Shown: positions 62,835-64,000 of the stretch, piece by piece
Position numbering within the stretch: the stretch's first letter is position 1
Layout of the letters: the number at the start of each line of letters is the position of its first letter
DNA from: Actinoplanes auranticolor
Lineage (GTDB): Bacteria; Actinomycetota; Actinomycetes; Mycobacteriales; Micromonosporaceae
Reading direction: 5' to 3'
DNA length: 64,000 bases
Assembly: GCF_018332655.1 (NCBI RefSeq)
Contig: NZ_BOQL01000026.1
Location: 248,001 to 312,000, forward strand
Program-made: the position numbers and the translations under genes
Notes under the pieces: generated by a model
Seen by the model: the letters and a program-made list of their open reading frames with translations, nothing else
Databases searched by the model: none
What the model was told of the DNA's origin: nothing

Positions 62835-63754
62835 CCGCATTACTGCTCGGCGCGCTGGGGCTCACCCTGTCGCTGGTGGTGCCGGGCATCCTGGCCGGTG
62901 CGCGCTGGCCCGACCGGGCACCCGCCGCGGCCGTCGCGCTCTGGCAGAGCATCACCCTCACGGGGGTCCTCTGTGCGCTGGGCGTGGTCCTGGCCGGGCC
63001 GCAGGAGCTGGTCAGCGAGCTGGGTTCGGACCGTCCGGTGGGTGCGGTCGCGCTGATCTTCGCGCTGGTGATCGCGGCGGTGATCATCGTCCGGCTGCTG
63101 GTGTCGCTCGTCCGGGTGAGCATCCGGTCCCGGGCGCGCCGGTCCCGGCACCGGCTGCTGGTCGACCTGCTGGACACCGCCGAACGCCACGGCGAGCTGC
63201 CCGCCGAGGTGCCCGCCGGGCTGCGGGTGCTGGACGGGCCGCTGCCGTTCGCGTACTGCCTGCCGGGCCGCTCGCCGCGGGTGGTGCTCAGTGGCGGGGC
63301 GCTGCGGGTGCTCGACGCCGGGCAGGTGGCCGCGGTGATCGCGCACGAGCAGACCCACCTGCGGCACCGGCACGACGTGGTCATGGAGTCGTTCACCGCG
63401 TTCTACCGGGCGGTGCCGCGGCCCCTGCGCAGCCGGGCCCCGCTGGACGCCGTACACCTGCTGCTCGAGATGGTCGCCGACGACGCCGCCCGGCGGCGCT
63501 GCGGCGCTGAGCCGCTGCGCACCGCCCTGACGCTGCTCAGCGACGCGGTGAGCCCGGACGCTCCGGTGGAGCTCGGCAGCGCGGCGGCGGAGCGCCGGCG
63601 CCGGCTCGACCGGCTGAACCTCAGCGATCCGCGGCAGGTCTCCCTGGGCCTGACCATGGTGGCGGCCACCGGCGCCGTCGGCCTACTGGTGTTACCCACC
63701 GTGATCCTGGTGCTGCCGTGGCTCGATCGCGCGCTCTCCGCATGGCCGCTCTGA
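62831..63754 (+). CDS. M56-family (BlaR1-like) membrane metallopeptidase
   Basis: 307-aa integral membrane protein with helices at about 5-25, 35-55 and 75-95, then the zinc motif IAHEQTHLRHRHD (HExxH, H172-H176) and a later Glu region EMVADDAARRRCG, and a C-terminal helix (ATGAVGLLVLPTVILVLPWL). It lacks the extracellular penicillin-binding sensor domain of BlaR1, so its signal is different. It probably cleaves or inactivates the BlaI-type repressor. GTG start in the blaI stop. Confidence 0.9.
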   Translation: MTALLLGALGLTLSLVVPGILAGARWPDRAPAAAVALWQSITLTGVLCALGVVLAGPQELVSELGSDRPVGAVALIFALVIAAVIIVRLLVSLVRVSIRSRARRSRHRLLVDLLDTAERHGELPAEVPAGLRVLDGPLPFAYCLPGRSPRVVLSGGALRVLDAGQVAAVIAHEQTHLRHRHDVVMESFTAFYRAVPRPLRSRAPLDAVHLLLEMVADDAARRRCGAEPLRTALTLLSDAVSPDAPVELGSAAAERRRRLDRLNLSDPRQVSLGLTMVAATGAVGLLVLPTVILVLPWLDRALSAWPL

Positions 63755-63884
63755 CGGCCGTTTCTCTCACGCTGAGTCAACCGATGTTCGGCGCAGTGTG
63801 TCCTGATACCGCCGGGTTCAATTCGTCGTTGATCGGGAGTACGGTAATGCCCGGCTCGGCAGTCCCCCCTCGTCCCAACCCGGG

Positions 63885-64000
63885 CGAACTGACGGGCCAC
63901 CGCCCAATCGTCGCGAGACGAACCGGGGACCCCGCAGTTCTGGGGTAAAGCCACCAGCAGCACGGTGGCCGGGCGCGCTTCCCGCCCGCACCCGTCAGCT
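63885..64000 (+). ncRNA. Probable cyclic di-AMP riboswitch (ydaO/yuaA), cut by the window edge
   Basis: CTGACGGG (63889-63896) pairs with CCCGTCAG (63991-63998) to close the element. In between are AACCGGGGACCCC and the stretch CTGGGGTAAAGCCACC, which resemble the conserved GGGGA and GGGGTGAA-CC elements of the family, and a hairpin GGCCGGGCGCGCTTCCCGCC. In actinobacteria this riboswitch usually controls NlpC/P60 or Rpf-type cell wall hydrolases, with the sequence ending CGTCAGCTAACC. The controlled gene lies to the right of the window. Confidence 0.75.

Noticed and set aside
63718..63948. Short plus-strand frame after the M56 gene
   Set aside because: It overlaps the M56 end and the riboswitch structure, and has no recognisable domain.

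Overview
The window is a very GC-rich actinobacterial chromosome segment. Gene content fits a Micromonosporaceae-like organism such as Actinoplanes: F420-type flavin-independent oxidoreductases, Tat-exported glycosidases, MmyB-type XRE regulators, a poxvirus-type topoisomerase IB, many GTG starts and ATGA/GTGA gene overlaps. The genus is an inference from style and content, not from a marker gene. I saw no tRNA, rRNA, CRISPR array, transposase or prophage.

Layout. 0-9.3 kb: dihydrolipoamide dehydrogenase, a translationally coupled GH43/GH51 arabinofuranosidase pair with a LacI-type operator, a GDPD phosphodiesterase, an acyl-CoA dehydrogenase and a LacI regulator. 9.3-17 kb: secreted proteins (a frameshifted ceramidase, a beta-propeller/LamG protein, a GH71/99-like enzyme with a discoidin domain) and an XRE-regulator/metallo-beta-lactamase-fold pair. 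17-20.7 kb: two efflux/oxidoreductase units with clear palindromic operators (MFS/TetR and MarR/LLM). 20.7-26.4 kb: a FolP2-like protein, a heterodimeric ABC exporter with one degenerate ATP site, and a Tat-exported sulfite-oxidase-like enzyme. 26.6-31.9 kb: a three-gene envelope operon (holin-like, DUF3618), an F420 oxidoreductase, a GT2 and an aldehyde dehydrogenase.

32-43 kb: the most distinctive region. It is a tightly overlapping operon with GmhA, HldE and GmhB homologues (the D-glycero-manno-heptose nucleotide pathway), GmhB being fused to a GT9 heptosyltransferase domain. The same operon holds a second GT9, a GT2, two GT4-like enzymes, a NodU/CmcH carbamoyltransferase and an SDR, followed by topoisomerase IB. 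No HldD epimerase is present in the window. This looks like a carbamoylated heptose-containing glycan pathway in an organism without LPS. Its upstream region carries three TGAAGAAG repeats with 11-bp periodicity, and a 78-bp element flanked by 8-bp direct repeats sits at the hldE start.

43-56 kb: small regulators, a PssD/PssE - methyltransferase - radical SAM - methyltransferase operon, an XRE/aldo-keto reductase divergon, a TetR/SnoaL/DUF1772 unit in which the DUF1772 gene is deleted and frameshifted, a secretory lipase, a Ser/Thr kinase with an in-frame amber codon, and an epimerase-aminotransferase fusion. 56-64 kb: cytochrome bd operon cydA-cydB-cydDC, divergent from a BlaI-type repressor and an M56 (BlaR1-like) protease with BlaI-type boxes in the shared intergenic region. 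The right edge ends inside a probable cyclic-di-AMP (ydaO/yuaA) riboswitch.

Many monocistronic or regulator genes here have a TANNNT-like -10 hexamer 5-8 nt before the start codon, which suggests leaderless transcripts. I used this together with Shine-Dalgarno sites to choose starts.
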